A DNA stretch of 53,143 nt from assembly GCA_902575835.1 (NCBI GenBank), contig CACGSX010000007.1, forward strand, positions 1 to 53,143, written 5' to 3'. This document shows positions 1 through 8,003 of this stretch, piece by piece. Within the stretch, counting starts at the first letter, position 1, and each line of letters opens with the position of its first letter. Origin of the DNA: an uncultured Pelagibacteraceae bacterium. Its GTDB lineage: Bacteria; Pseudomonadota; Alphaproteobacteria; Pelagibacterales; Pelagibacteraceae. A model generated the notes under the pieces. That model was not told where the DNA came from, searched no databases, and worked only from the letters and a program-made list of their open reading frames with translations. Made by a program: the position numbers and the translations under genes.

Positions 1-1
1 T

Positions 2-106
2 TTTAAGACAACTAACTTAAATATAAAAAAATTAATAACTTCCAGTAAGCCATCTCCTCAGGGCTGGGCTGATGTGATCAAAAAGGCGGTACTTAAATTA
101 AAATAA
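2..106 (+). CDS. Mannosyl/glucosyl-3-phosphoglycerate phosphatase-like protein, C-terminal fragment
   Basis: The reading frame is open from the window edge to a TAA at 104-106 and gives about 34 C-terminal residues. The stretch with the motif SPQGW followed by a basic helix resembles the C-terminal GPEGW segment of HAD-family mannosyl-3-phosphoglycerate phosphatases (YedP/MpgP/GpgP). It ends 17 bases before the glucosyl-3-phosphoglycerate synthase gene, and a phosphatase is exactly the partner that enzyme needs to make glucosylglycerate. The catalytic HAD motifs lie outside the window, so the family call rests on a short tail plus the neighbour. Confidence 0.5.
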   Translation, partial: FKTTNLNIKKLITSSKPSPQGWADVIKKAVLKLK

Positions 107-123
107 TGTGATTAATAGCTGCC

Positions 124-1344
124 ATGAGTGAATTTTCACAAAATGGGATCGTCTCAACATTGCATGATTTTGGGACCAAATCCACCAAAGAAATAGAAGG
201 TGAACTATTAAAATTTTCTAGTGAGAGAAAAATGGAATTAATTTTACCATGTCTCTTCTCAGAGATTGAAGGTGATGCTTTACCCAATATCGTTTCAGAA
301 ATAAAAAAAACTAATTATTTAAATCACATAATTATAGGTCTCGATAAGGCTAACGAAGATCAAGCTAGAAAGGCATGGACTTTTTTCGAGCAACTTGAAA
401 CACCATTTACAATTTTATGGAATGACGGACCCAATTTAAAAAAGTTAGACAATGAATTAAAAAAAAAGGATTTAGCCCCAAGTGAAAAAGGTAAGGGTAG
501 AAATGTATGGTATTGTATAGGAATGTCCATTGCTAGAAATACGGCAAGATCTGTGGCTTTACATGATTGTGATATAAAAACTTATGACAGACGCATGCTA
601 GCTAAATTGTTTTATCCTGTTGTAAATCCTCTTTTTAATTTTGAGTTTTGTAAAGGATATTATCCAAGAGTTGCTGATGGTAAAATGAATGGCAGAGTTG
701 CAAGATTATTAGTTTTTCCTTTATTGACAGCTTTGGAAAAAACTATTGGTAAAAGTGATTATCTAGATTTCATGAAATCTTTTAAATATCCTCTCGCAGG
801 GGAATTTTCATTTAGGCGTAATGTTTTACCTGAATTAAGGATTTCCTCTGACTGGGGCATAGAAATTGGAATTTTATCTGAAATGCAAAGGAGTTATTCT
901 CCACAAAACATATGTCAGGTTGACCTTGCAGAAACTTATGATCACAAGCACCAGAAACTATCTATTGATGATGAAACAAAAGGTTTGTCTAGAATGTCTA
1001 TAGACATAATAAAAACTTTTATTAAAAAATTAGCTACACAAGGACATTCTTTTAGTAGAGAAAAATTTAGATCTTTAAAAGCAACTTATTATAGGTCAGC
1101 TTTAGATTTAATTGATATATATAGAAGTGATGCACAAATGAATGGTCTAAAATTCGACTCTCATACCGAAGAAAAGGCAGTTGAACTTTTTGCGATAAAT
1201 ATAATGAAAGCTGGTGAAGCATTTTATTTAAATCCTATGGATACACCATTTATTCCAACTTGGAGCAGAGTTAAAAGTGCTATTCCTGATTTTTTAGATA
1301 GGCTTCAAGATGCTGTAAATGAAGATAACAAGCAATACATTTAA
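124..1344 (+). CDS. gpgS: Glucosyl-3-phosphoglycerate synthase
   Basis: This 406-residue protein looks like a GT-A glycosyltransferase of the GpgS/MpgS type, which joins a nucleotide-activated hexose to 3-phosphoglycerate, the first step to the compatible solute glucosylglycerate. The N-terminal half has the Rossmann-like donor-binding part, with the metal-binding DxD at D148-C149-D150 inside an LHDCDI motif. The conserved segment around residues 215-245 carries the LAGEFSF motif seen in GpgS proteins. No membrane segment or signal peptide is seen, so it should be cytoplasmic. The putative phosphatase gene lies just upstream in the same direction. Its last bases overlap the tail of the convergent methyltransferase gene. 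The acceptor is inferred from the family. Confidence 0.85.
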   Translation: MSEFSQNGIVSTLHDFGTKSTKEIEGELLKFSSERKMELILPCLFSEIEGDALPNIVSEIKKTNYLNHIIIGLDKANEDQARKAWTFFEQLETPFTILWNDGPNLKKLDNELKKKDLAPSEKGKGRNVWYCIGMSIARNTARSVALHDCDIKTYDRRMLAKLFYPVVNPLFNFEFCKGYYPRVADGKMNGRVARLLVFPLLTALEKTIGKSDYLDFMKSFKYPLAGEFSFRRNVLPELRISSDWGIEIGILSEMQRSYSPQNICQVDLAETYDHKHQKLSIDDETKGLSRMSIDIIKTFIKKLATQGHSFSREKFRSLKATYYRSALDLIDIYRSDAQMNGLKFDSHTEEKAVELFAINIMKAGEAFYLNPMDTPFIPTWSRVKSAIPDFLDRLQDAVNEDNKQYI

Positions 1345-1997
1345 TTTTTTTTTTTATTACAAACAAAAAATAATTTTCTTGGAAAAGAACCCTCTTCGAA
1401 ATAATCAATAGACAAATTTTCATATCCATTTATTAAATTTTGAATTGTCTTTTTTGAAAAAAAATGAATTATAAAACCATCTATTTCATATAAATCTTCT
1501 CCTCTATGAATTCCTTTTTTATAGTCCCCATCATCAGTATTTCTGACTGTGTAAATATTTATTCCTCCTGGTTTTAAAATTCTATGAATCTCGCTATTAA
1601 GTTTATCCAAATCTTTCTGAGTTAAAGCCATGCAATAAAGCATATGTGAATAACAAGCATCAACTGAATTACTCTCAAATGGCAAGTCCTCTCTTATATC
1701 AAATTTTAATGTAGAAATTGAAGATGTTAGATTTTCTTTTTTTATTTTTTCATTGATAACTTTAATTCCATTTTCACTGTAGTCTAATGCGGTTACATTT
1801 ATCGAATTTTTTCCAAAGTAAATGCTATCTCTTCCTAGGCCTGCTCCTAACTCAACAATTTTAAAACAATTGTTTTCTTTGAAAATATTTAAAGCTTTTT
1901 TTGCAGGTAAACTTGGTTCTAAACCAAACATCTCAGGCTTATTTGAGAAATTAGTTTCCCAATGCTGAGATTGTCGGTTTAAAATATTTTTATCCAA
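1341..1997 (-). CDS. Class I SAM-dependent methyltransferase
   Basis: A 218-residue protein with the Rossmann methyltransferase fold. Motif I reads VELGAGLGRDS near residue 50, an acidic residue follows at the end of the next strand (ALDYS), and a post-motif ILKPGG segment sits near residue 142. The N-terminal HWETNF and the general plan recall TehB-like or thiopurine-like small-molecule methyltransferases, but nothing fixes the substrate. It starts one base after the peroxiredoxin stop and is surely co-transcribed with it, which hints at a detoxification or sulfur/selenium role (inference). It overlaps the end of gpgS by four bases, tail to tail. Confidence 0.8.
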   Translation of the reverse strand: MDKNILNRQSQHWETNFSNKPEMFGLEPSLPAKKALNIFKENNCFKIVELGAGLGRDSIYFGKNSINVTALDYSENGIKVINEKIKKENLTSSISTLKFDIREDLPFESNSVDACYSHMLYCMALTQKDLDKLNSEIHRILKPGGINIYTVRNTDDGDYKKGIHRGEDLYEIDGFIIHFFSKKTIQNLINGYENLSIDYFEEGSFPRKLFFVCNKKKN

Positions 1998-1998
1998 T

Positions 1999-2658
1999 TT
2001 ACTTAGAAGGATCTGGAACCTTTCTTAAATAAGGTTTTACAGTTTCCCATCCATCTGGATATATTTTTTTAGCTTCGTCATCTTTAATCGCTGGCAAAAT
2101 AACAACATCCTCTCCCTTTTTCCAATTTGCAGGAGTAGCTACTTTATGTTTAGCTGTTAGCTGCATAGAGTCTATTGCACGCAAAATCTCTAAAAAGTTT
2201 CTTCCAGTTGCCATAGGATATGTAAGATATAATCCAATTCTCTTATCAGGTCTGATTACAAAAATAGTTCTTACAGTTTCATTATCAACTGCTGTTCTAC
2301 CCATTGATGTTGTTCCAGCATCTGCTTCCAACATATTAAATAATTTTGCTACTTTTAAATCTTCATCAGCAATAATTGGATAATTTGGTTTTGTACCAGA
2401 TACATCTTTAATATCATCTAACCATTTTTTATGATCCTCTACCCCGTCAACGCTTAAACCAATCACTTTGACATTTCTTTTATCGAACTCATCTTTCATT
2501 AAACCTAAAGCACCAAGTTCTGTAGTACAAACTGGTGTAAAATCTTTAGGATGTGAAAAAATAACTCCCCAACTATCACCTAACCATTCGTGGAAAGAAA
2601 TATCTCCTTCAGTTGTTTTAGCTTGAAAATCAGGACACATACTATTTATTTTTAACAT
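1999..2658 (-). CDS. Peroxiredoxin, 1-Cys (Prx6) type
   Basis: A 219-residue thiol peroxidase of the Prx6/AhpC-TSA superfamily. The peroxidatic cysteine is C44 in the motif HPKDFTPVCTTELG. The length, the long C-terminal dimerisation arm and the absence of a clear resolving cysteine fit the 1-Cys group. It reduces hydrogen peroxide and organic peroxides in the cytoplasm. A textbook Shine-Dalgarno sequence (AAGGAGG) lies just before the ATG, suggesting strong translation. A methyltransferase follows immediately; a persulfide dioxygenase starts divergently 74 bases away, so the shared spacer 2659-2732 should hold both promoters. Confidence 0.93.
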   Translation of the reverse strand: MLKINSMCPDFQAKTTEGDISFHEWLGDSWGVIFSHPKDFTPVCTTELGALGLMKDEFDKRNVKVIGLSVDGVEDHKKWLDDIKDVSGTKPNYPIIADEDLKVAKLFNMLEADAGTTSMGRTAVDNETVRTIFVIRPDKRIGLYLTYPMATGRNFLEILRAIDSMQLTAKHKVATPANWKKGEDVVILPAIKDDEAKKIYPDGWETVKPYLRKVPDPSK

Positions 2659-2732
2659 TGTCTCCTCCTTATAAAATAAATATTATATGAAAGATTGTTT
2701 TACTAAGCAAACTTTTATAAAGTTAGGTATTT

Positions 2733-3428
2733 ATGATATTTGAACAACTTTTCGATCAAAAATCTTCTACATACACTTATATAATTGCAAGTGGTGAAGG
2801 TAGAGAAGCATTAATAATTGATCCGGTCATTGAACACTCTGATGAGTATTCAACTATATTAAATAATTTAGACCTTAAACTTGTAAAAGTAATCGATACT
2901 CACATTCATGCTGATCATATCTCAGCATTAAATGAATTAAATAAAAGAACAAACTGTATAAGAGTTATGGGAGAAAAATCTAAATCAGAAGTGATAGATC
3001 TAAGAATAAAAGATGGTGAAAAAATTAAAGTTGAAGAAGTTGAACTTCAAGCAATTTATACTCCTGGTCATACTGACTGCTCTTATAGTTTTTTGATGAA
3101 TGATAGAGTTTTTACTGGAGATACACTTTTAATAAATGGAAGTGGTAGAACAGATTTTCAAAATGGTAATGCTTACGATGCTTATGATTCTATATTTAAT
3201 AAATTATTAAAATTACCCGAAAAAACTCTCGTATTTCCAGCTCATGATTATAATGGCAAGAAATTTTCTACTATTGAAAATGAAAAAAATAATAATCCAA
3301 GATTACAAGTAAGTTCAAAGGAAGAATACGCGGACATAATGAATAATCTAAATCTTGCGAATCCAAAAATGATGGATGTCGCAGTGCCAGCTAATGTAAA
3401 AGGGCTTACTTTAGACAATATTAATTAA
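2733..3428 (+). CDS. Persulfide dioxygenase (ETHE1-like metallo-beta-lactamase fold)
   Basis: A 231-residue metallo-beta-lactamase-fold protein. The metal motif THIHADH gives H57, H59, D61 and H62. Later come the metal-binding GHTD motif, FTGDTLLINGSGRTDFQ and a final AHDYNG. The GSGRTDFQ segment is characteristic of ETHE1/PDO-type persulfide dioxygenases, which oxidise glutathione persulfide to sulfite, rather than of glyoxalase II. No signal peptide is present. It heads a plus-strand group with serine acetyltransferase and cysteine synthase, placing it in sulfur metabolism. No rhodanese domain is fused to it. Confidence 0.88.
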   Translation: MIFEQLFDQKSSTYTYIIASGEGREALIIDPVIEHSDEYSTILNNLDLKLVKVIDTHIHADHISALNELNKRTNCIRVMGEKSKSEVIDLRIKDGEKIKVEEVELQAIYTPGHTDCSYSFLMNDRVFTGDTLLINGSGRTDFQNGNAYDAYDSIFNKLLKLPEKTLVFPAHDYNGKKFSTIENEKNNNPRLQVSSKEEYADIMNNLNLANPKMMDVAVPANVKGLTLDNIN

Positions 3429-3465
3429 CTTTAAATTCCAACATTAATAACTATATAGGCAGTCT

Positions 3466-4041
3466 ATGAATGACTATTTGCAATCAATTATTGATAGGGA
3501 TCCAGCGGCAAGATCTAAGTTAAGTGTAATATTAACGTACCCTGGCGTTAAGGCTGTATTTTTTCACAGAATTGCAAATTTTTTTGCTACTGCAAAATTC
3601 GATCTTATCGCAAGAATAATTTCTCAATTTTCAAGATTTTTAACTGGTATTGAAATTCATCCAAGAGCTAAGATAGGTAAAAATTTATTTATTGATCACG
3701 GTATGGGCGTCGTTATAGGTGAAACATCTGACATTGCAGATAACGTAACAATTTATCATATGGTTACTTTAGGTGGAATATCTCCAAGCATAAATTCCAA
3801 TGATCAAAGAGAAGTTAAGAGACACCCTACTCTTCATGACAATGTTGTAGTTGGTTCAGGTGCTCAAATTTTAGGGCCAGTAATAGTTGGAAAAAATGCT
3901 AAAATTGGTGCGAATGCAGTTGTCACAAAAAATGTTCCTGAAAATGCTGTTATGGTAGGGATACCTGCTAAGAATGTTGGAACAGCAACCGAAGAATTTA
4001 AACCTTATGCTGTTACAAATGGCAACGAGGAAAAAGAATAA
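3466..4041 (+). CDS. cysE: Serine O-acetyltransferase
   Basis: A 191-residue enzyme that makes O-acetylserine from serine and acetyl-CoA, the first step of cysteine synthesis. The left-handed beta-helix hexapeptide repeats fill the C-terminal half, with the family signature [12 protein letters not shown], then [13 protein letters not shown]. The N-terminal alpha domain is short compared with the 273-residue E. coli protein, as in other short-form CysE enzymes. Its stop codon overlaps the start of the cysteine synthase gene by one base (TAATG), so the two are translationally linked. Confidence 0.93.
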   Translation: MNDYLQSIIDRDPAARSKLSVILTYPGVKAVFFHRIANFFATAKFDLIARIISQFSRFLTGIEIHPRAKIGKNLFIDHGMGVVIGETSDIADNVTIYHMVTLGGISPSINSNDQREVKRHPTLHDNVVVGSGAQILGPVIVGKNAKIGANAVVTKNVPENAVMVGIPAKNVGTATEEFKPYAVTNGNEEKE

Positions 4042-5042
4042 TGAAAAATTATAAGGATGATTTTATCCAATCAATTGGAAATACTCCTTTAATAAAACTA
4101 AAAGCTGCGTCCGAAATAACTGGTTGTAATATTTATGGTAAAGCCGAATATTTAAATCCAGGAGGATCTGTAAAAGACAGAGCAGCACTTGCTTTAATAA
4201 GAGATGCTGAACAAAAAAAATTAATATCTAAAGGTGGAATAATTGTAGAAGGAACCGCAGGAAACACTGGTATTGGTTTATGCCTTATTGGAAATTCACT
4301 AGGTTACAAAACTATTATTGTAATGAACGATAATCAAACTCAAGAAAAAAAAGATACATTAAGAAATATTGGTGCAGATTTAAAATTAGTTCCACCAAAA
4401 CCTTATAAAGATGAAAATAACTTTGTTAAAGTTGCTGCTAGAATGGCTGAGGAGCTAAAAAGTTCAAATAATCATGGAGTTGTCTGGGCAAACCAATTTG
4501 ATAATACCGCAAACTCTAAAGGTCACTACTATACAACGGGTCCTGAGATATGGGAGCAAACGGAAGGAAAAGTTGATGGATTTGTATGTTCTTCTGGAAC
4601 TGGAGGAACAATTGGTGGAGTAAGTAGTTTTTTAAAAGAAAAAAATAAAGATATAAAAATTTATCTATCAGATCCAAAGGGATCCTCTCTTTACAATCAC
4701 ATTGAAAACGGCAAGTTAAAAGCTGAAGGTGGATCAATAACTGAGGGTATTGGATCCAGCAGAGTAACTGCTAATTTTGCAGAAGCAAAAATAGATGGAG
4801 CCTTTTCAATTGAAGATAAAGAATCTTTGCCAATACTATATGATTTAATCAAAAATGAAGGTTTAAGTCTTGGAACAAGTTGTGGAGTAAATATTGCAGG
4901 TGCAATTAGATTGGGTAAAAAACTAGGCCCAGGAAAAACTATTGTCACTATTCTTTGCGACAAATCAGACAGATACAACTCAAAGATGTTTAATAAACCT
5001 TTTTTAATTGAAAAAGGTTTACCTTATCCCGACTGGATATAA
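4041..5042 (+). CDS. cysK: Cysteine synthase (O-acetylserine sulfhydrylase)
   Basis: A 333-residue fold-type II PLP enzyme. The PLP lysine is K45 in NPGGSVKDRAA. The substrate-binding loop reads GTAGNTG (more often TSGNTG), and the PLP-phosphate loop is SSGTGGTIGG near residue 180. It converts O-acetylserine and sulfide to cysteine and would act with the CysE encoded just upstream. The length is slightly above the E. coli CysK value and matches a longer cysteine synthase subgroup with a C-terminal tail. A cystathionine beta-synthase-like role is possible but less likely beside cysE. Confidence 0.92.
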   Translation: MKNYKDDFIQSIGNTPLIKLKAASEITGCNIYGKAEYLNPGGSVKDRAALALIRDAEQKKLISKGGIIVEGTAGNTGIGLCLIGNSLGYKTIIVMNDNQTQEKKDTLRNIGADLKLVPPKPYKDENNFVKVAARMAEELKSSNNHGVVWANQFDNTANSKGHYYTTGPEIWEQTEGKVDGFVCSSGTGGTIGGVSSFLKEKNKDIKIYLSDPKGSSLYNHIENGKLKAEGGSITEGIGSSRVTANFAEAKIDGAFSIEDKESLPILYDLIKNEGLSLGTSCGVNIAGAIRLGKKLGPGKTIVTILCDKSDRYNSKMFNKPFLIEKGLPYPDWI

Positions 5043-5058
5043 TCACGCATACCAGCAC

Positions 5059-5081
5059 TGTAATAAAACCATTACATTTTT
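5059..5081 (+). terminator. Weak stem-loop after cysK
   Basis: A six-base inverted repeat (TGTAAT / ATTACA) with a six-base loop is followed by a run of five T. It sits 17 bases after the cysK stop and before the small-gene cassette. The stem is AT-rich and short, so termination would be weak. It may only mark the boundary between the two transcription units. Confidence 0.35.
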
Positions 5082-5124
5082 AATTTAGAATAAATAATAA
5101 TTATATAATAATTAAAGGAATTTT

Positions 5125-5499
5125 ATGAACGCAAAAGAAGTAGTTAAAAAAGGATATGAACTTTTTGGCAAAGGAGATATGGAGGGATTTATGGAAATGG
5201 TACATGATGATATCACTTGGATTTATCCTGGAGATAAGCATCCAATGTCAGGAACTCATAAAGGCAAAGAAGCATATATGAAAACCATGATGCGAGTTCC
5301 AGATCTATGGAGTAATTTTTCAGTAACCCCTGATATGATGATAAGTGAGGGGAATAAAGTGTTTGTTAAAGCAATTGCTAAGGCAGATGGCATGGATACT
5401 ATTTTTGGTCATTATTTTGAAGTAAGCGATGATGGTAAACTGACATTGTTTATTGCGTTTGACGACACATTGAGCATGTTCAATGCAATGAAAAAGTAA
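5125..5499 (+). CDS. SnoaL-like/NTF2-fold protein
   Basis: A 124-residue protein of the SnoaL/ketosteroid-isomerase-like (NTF2 fold) group. It starts with a helix leading to the typical pattern of a GYELFGKGDMEGF helix, a following HDDITW strand and a GTHKGKEA turn. Members are small pocket proteins that act as cyclases, isomerases, hydrolases or simple binders, so the reaction cannot be stated. It is the first gene of the plus-strand cassette that runs to 10197; an 82-base AT-rich spacer in front of it probably carries the promoter. A GGAA ribosome site lies upstream of the ATG. Confidence 0.75.
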   Translation: MNAKEVVKKGYELFGKGDMEGFMEMVHDDITWIYPGDKHPMSGTHKGKEAYMKTMMRVPDLWSNFSVTPDMMISEGNKVFVKAIAKADGMDTIFGHYFEVSDDGKLTLFIAFDDTLSMFNAMKK

Positions 5500-5505
5500 G
5501 AGTTT

Positions 5506-5973
5506 ATGAAAAAATTATATTTTTTTTTAATTATCATATTTATGTCGAGCACAGCTTTTGCTGAACAAGGACAAATTAAACAAAACGGTTTTTTTGCAGG
5601 TACATCAAAGGTTTTAGGTGACGATAAAGGTAATTTTACAATTATCTATGATGGTATGTTGGGTTTAAAAGCATTAGATGGAACGACTTTTGGAGATAAA
5701 TCTTCAATGAGATGCGTAGGTTCAATAGTTGTTTTTGCAGGAAAAGGATATGAAAGTGGTACTTGCGTAAATAAATTTGAAGATGGTGGAACAGCAACTT
5801 CGCAATATAAAGGTGTTTTTGGAAAAATGTTGAGATGGAAATATGTAAGTGGAACTGGAAAGTATGAAAATATATCAGGTGGTGGAACTGCGACTATAAA
5901 AGGTATGAATTCTGCACAAGAAGGGATAGTTCATTCTTACAATGAAATTACAGGAAATTATAATTTAAACTAA
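5506..5973 (+). CDS. Exported protein of unknown function
   Basis: A 155-residue protein beginning with a clear Sec signal peptide (KK, a hydrophobic core, then AFA before EQGQ; cleavage predicted after about residue 19). The mature part is rich in Gly, Thr and beta-strand patterns. It ends with a GTGKYENISGGGT motif, reminiscent of small eight-stranded barrels such as the allene-oxide-cyclase/dirigent-like group. It has two cysteines in the mature chain (in MRCVG and GTCVN) that could pair in the periplasm. I do not recognise a family with certainty. It lies six bases after the first SnoaL-like gene and is co-directional with the cassette. Confidence 0.7.
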   Translation: MKKLYFFLIIIFMSSTAFAEQGQIKQNGFFAGTSKVLGDDKGNFTIIYDGMLGLKALDGTTFGDKSSMRCVGSIVVFAGKGYESGTCVNKFEDGGTATSQYKGVFGKMLRWKYVSGTGKYENISGGGTATIKGMNSAQEGIVHSYNEITGNYNLN

Positions 5974-5981
5974 GGAGAAAT

Positions 5982-6311
5982 ATGTCAATTTTAGAAAAAC
6001 TTAATAAAGCAATTTTGGAAAAGGATGGGGCTGCAGCTGGAGAGTTAGTGCATGAAGAATATAAGATGTTTTCTCATCTTAAAGGCGAATATGTGCATAT
6101 GGGTAAAGAAGGTATGATAGAGGCTGTAAGTAAAGGAATGATGAGTCCTGTTAAACATAGAATTCTTTTTGAAAATGATGAGATAGGTTTTGATCATTCT
6201 TATGTGACTTATCAAGATGGAAACACAGAGGCGTTAATGTGTTGTTGGAAGTTCAAAGATGGAAAAATCATCGAAGTAGAAACAGGCGCAACAAAATTAC
6301 CAAAAGAATAA
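5982..6311 (+). CDS. SnoaL-like/NTF2-fold protein, paralogue A
   Basis: A 109-residue small protein starting MSILEK. It is clearly paralogous to the gene at 8620-8940: both share the MSILEK start, a FENDE or YENDE motif in the middle, a K(F/Y)KDGK motif and the ending ETGAT. The fold pattern matches short SnoaL-like/NTF2 proteins. No reaction can be assigned. It follows the exported protein gene after eight bases with a GGAG ribosome site, and a cupin gene follows. Confidence 0.7.
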   Translation: MSILEKLNKAILEKDGAAAGELVHEEYKMFSHLKGEYVHMGKEGMIEAVSKGMMSPVKHRILFENDEIGFDHSYVTYQDGNTEALMCCWKFKDGKIIEVETGATKLPKE

Positions 6312-6324
6312 ATTAAGGAGGATT

Positions 6325-6681
6325 ATGAGTGGCGCAGAAACAAAAAGTTTTGATAAACCAGATCAGGAATTTAAACAATTTGACAATGCAGACATGTACC
6401 ATGTGAATGTTGGTGGACAGAGGTTAGTACAAATTAAACTTCAACCAGGTTGGAAATGGTCAAAAGATGTTAAACCAAAAATAGACTCTGATTCTGCAAG
6501 TTGTCAGGCAAATCATATTGGGGTTATTGTAAAAGGAACTGTGTGTGCAAAACATGACGATGGAACAGAAATTACTTATACCGCCGGTAGCGCTTACTCA
6601 GTTAAACCAGGTCATGATGCATGGGTAGTTGGTGATGAGCCAGTTATTGCATACGAGTTTGGTGGAGTGTGGGGCGAATAA
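6325..6681 (+). CDS. Cupin-domain protein (cytoplasmic)
   Basis: A 118-residue single-domain cupin without signal peptide. The pattern of a GWKWSKDVKP lead-in, the C-x-x-N-H-I-G segment near residue 71, GTVCAKHDDGTE and finally PGHDAWVVGDEP fits a cupin subgroup common in bacteria whose ligand is unknown. A strong ribosome site (AAGGAGG) precedes the ATG. The stop overlaps the next start (TAATG). Cupins in such settings are often small-molecule isomerases, dioxygenases or binders; which applies is not visible. Confidence 0.75.
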   Translation: MSGAETKSFDKPDQEFKQFDNADMYHVNVGGQRLVQIKLQPGWKWSKDVKPKIDSDSASCQANHIGVIVKGTVCAKHDDGTEITYTAGSAYSVKPGHDAWVVGDEPVIAYEFGGVWGE

Positions 6682-6950
6682 TGGTGAAGATGGTAGGTAG
6701 TTTTGAAGTGAAAGATTGGGATCACTGGAAAAAATCTTTTGATGCCCATAAAGAACCTAGGGAAGCTGCTGGTATAAAAACAGTTTATGTTGGAAATGAA
6801 ATAGATAATCCAAATAAAGTTCATATAGTCATGGAGACTCCCGCAGCAGATACAATGCAAAAATTTATGCAAGACCCAGATAATGCTAAAGTAATCGAAG
6901 AATCTGGACACAAACAAGAAACAACAATGATGAGCGTTTGCTCAGATTAA
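6681..6950 (+). CDS. Small ferredoxin-like (dimeric alpha-beta barrel type) protein
   Basis: An 89-residue protein starting MVKMVGSFEV. The ATG at 6681 overlaps the cupin stop and is preferred over a GTG at 6669 that would add four residues inside the cupin gene. The pattern of beta strand, WDHWKKSFDAHKEPREAAGI helix and turn, beta hairpin, then a second helix resembles dimeric alpha-beta barrel (ABM-like) domains of 90-100 residues. No catalytic residue can be singled out. It resembles the products at 7686-7976 and 8004-8294 in size and layout. Function unknown. Confidence 0.65.
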   Translation: MVKMVGSFEVKDWDHWKKSFDAHKEPREAAGIKTVYVGNEIDNPNKVHIVMETPAADTMQKFMQDPDNAKVIEESGHKQETTMMSVCSD

Positions 6951-6968
6951 AACAAACTGAAAGGTAAT

Positions 6969-7256
6969 ATGAAATACTATATGGTAACTCACACGTTTAA
7001 ATCCAAAGAAATGAAAAAAAAATTTAATGAAACTTTAGGCGGAATGACTAGAGAACAAATAATTGAATCATCAACAAGTGATAAGGCCAAATGTCAAATG
7101 ACATACTACACTCCTGATGAGACAATGACTATGTTCTGTCATTGGATGGCTGAAAGCACCGATGCTATTAATGAGCAACTTTCTGCTATGAATGATTTTT
7201 TTGAACCACATCAATTTACAGAGGTAAAAGAGGAAGTATTCAATTTTAATAGTTAA
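6969..7256 (+). CDS. Small protein of unknown function
   Basis: A 95-residue protein with a strand (YYMVTHTF), a helix carrying KSKEMKKKFNETL, then a CQMTYYTPDE strand, an FCHWMAES segment and a C-terminal helix. The order of elements suggests another ferredoxin-like fold, but I do not recognise the family. It contains two cysteines (CQM and FCHW) that could be functional. It is 18 bases after the previous gene and 17 before the exported cupin, in the same direction. Real coding is supported by the tight packing and the ribosome site AAGG. Confidence 0.65.
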   Translation: MKYYMVTHTFKSKEMKKKFNETLGGMTREQIIESSTSDKAKCQMTYYTPDETMTMFCHWMAESTDAINEQLSAMNDFFEPHQFTEVKEEVFNFNS

Positions 7257-7273
7257 ACAATATAGGAAAATTT

Positions 7274-7672
7274 ATGAAAAAAATTATAGTCGTATTATTC
7301 TTAAGTATCTTTACTTCAAATTGCTTTGCAGATGGTCATGTAAAGAGAATATTATCAACAAGTGAAACTGGTATGGGAAATGAAATTGTTTATCCATCGG
7401 GTAAAGCAAAAATAACAGCTTTTGAATTTACTGTCCCTGTAGGAGCTCCAGTAAAACCTCACACACATTCCTTTCCAGTATTAATAATGATCCAACAAGG
7501 TGAAATTGAGCTTACGATGGATGGCAAAACCAAAGTTTATAAGGCTGGTGATGCATTTGTTGAAGATGTCGGTATTGCTCATGAATCTCGAAATATAGGA
7601 AATGTGCCTGCTAAAGCAATAGTGGTTGCAATCGGTGTTGAAGGTCAGAAGATTGTAAATCCAGTTAAATAG
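7274..7672 (+). CDS. Exported cupin-domain protein
   Basis: A 132-residue cupin with a Sec signal peptide (KK, hydrophobic core, cleavage predicted after CFA at residue 19). The first cupin motif is PHTHSFPVLIMIQQGEIEL, supplying two histidines and a glutamate, and the second is AGDAFVEDVGIAHES. A metal-bound periplasmic beta-barrel is therefore likely. It is the second exported product of the cassette besides the protein at 5506. It may bind or transform a small molecule in the periplasm; the ligand is unknown. Confidence 0.78.
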   Translation: MKKIIVVLFLSIFTSNCFADGHVKRILSTSETGMGNEIVYPSGKAKITAFEFTVPVGAPVKPHTHSFPVLIMIQQGEIELTMDGKTKVYKAGDAFVEDVGIAHESRNIGNVPAKAIVVAIGVEGQKIVNPVK

Positions 7673-7685
7673 AGAGGAAACAGAA

Positions 7686-7976
7686 ATGATAATTAAAATA
7701 GAAGAAAATATAAAATCACTTTCATCATGGATGAATATGGTAAAAGCGAATGCTGAAAAAATTAAAGGATTTGGTGCTACGATTATTTTTGCAGGTGTAT
7801 CAAAAGAAGACCCTACAAAATTTACTGTAATCGTTAAGTATGCAACCATGGAAGGTTTTGAAGCATTTAAAAATGACAAAGAACTTCATGCAGCAAGAGC
7901 TGAAGCAGGCGTGGATTTAGATTCAGCAAAGGTTACACCGATGCATGAAGATTTTATGGAAAATTTTAGTGGATAA
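7686..7976 (+). CDS. Small ferredoxin-like protein of unknown function
   Basis: A 96-residue protein. The layout is helix with SWMNMVKANAEKIKGFG, a strand ending in FAGVSKEDPTKFTVIVKY, then a helix with FEAFKNDKELHAARAEAG. The DPTKFTVIVKY strand parallels the NPNKVHIVMET strand of the product at 6681-6950, suggesting a shared fold and perhaps origin. There is no signal peptide. It starts 13 bases after the exported cupin with a GAGGAAA ribosome site. The function cannot be stated. Confidence 0.65.
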   Translation: MIIKIEENIKSLSSWMNMVKANAEKIKGFGATIIFAGVSKEDPTKFTVIVKYATMEGFEAFKNDKELHAARAEAGVDLDSAKVTPMHEDFMENFSG

Positions 7977-8003
7977 ACAATCAAAATAAAGAAAGGATAA
8001 AAT

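Noticed and set aside
4516..4978. Minus-strand open frames within cysK
   Set aside because: They are antisense shadows of a strongly conserved gene with no family resemblance or ribosome site.
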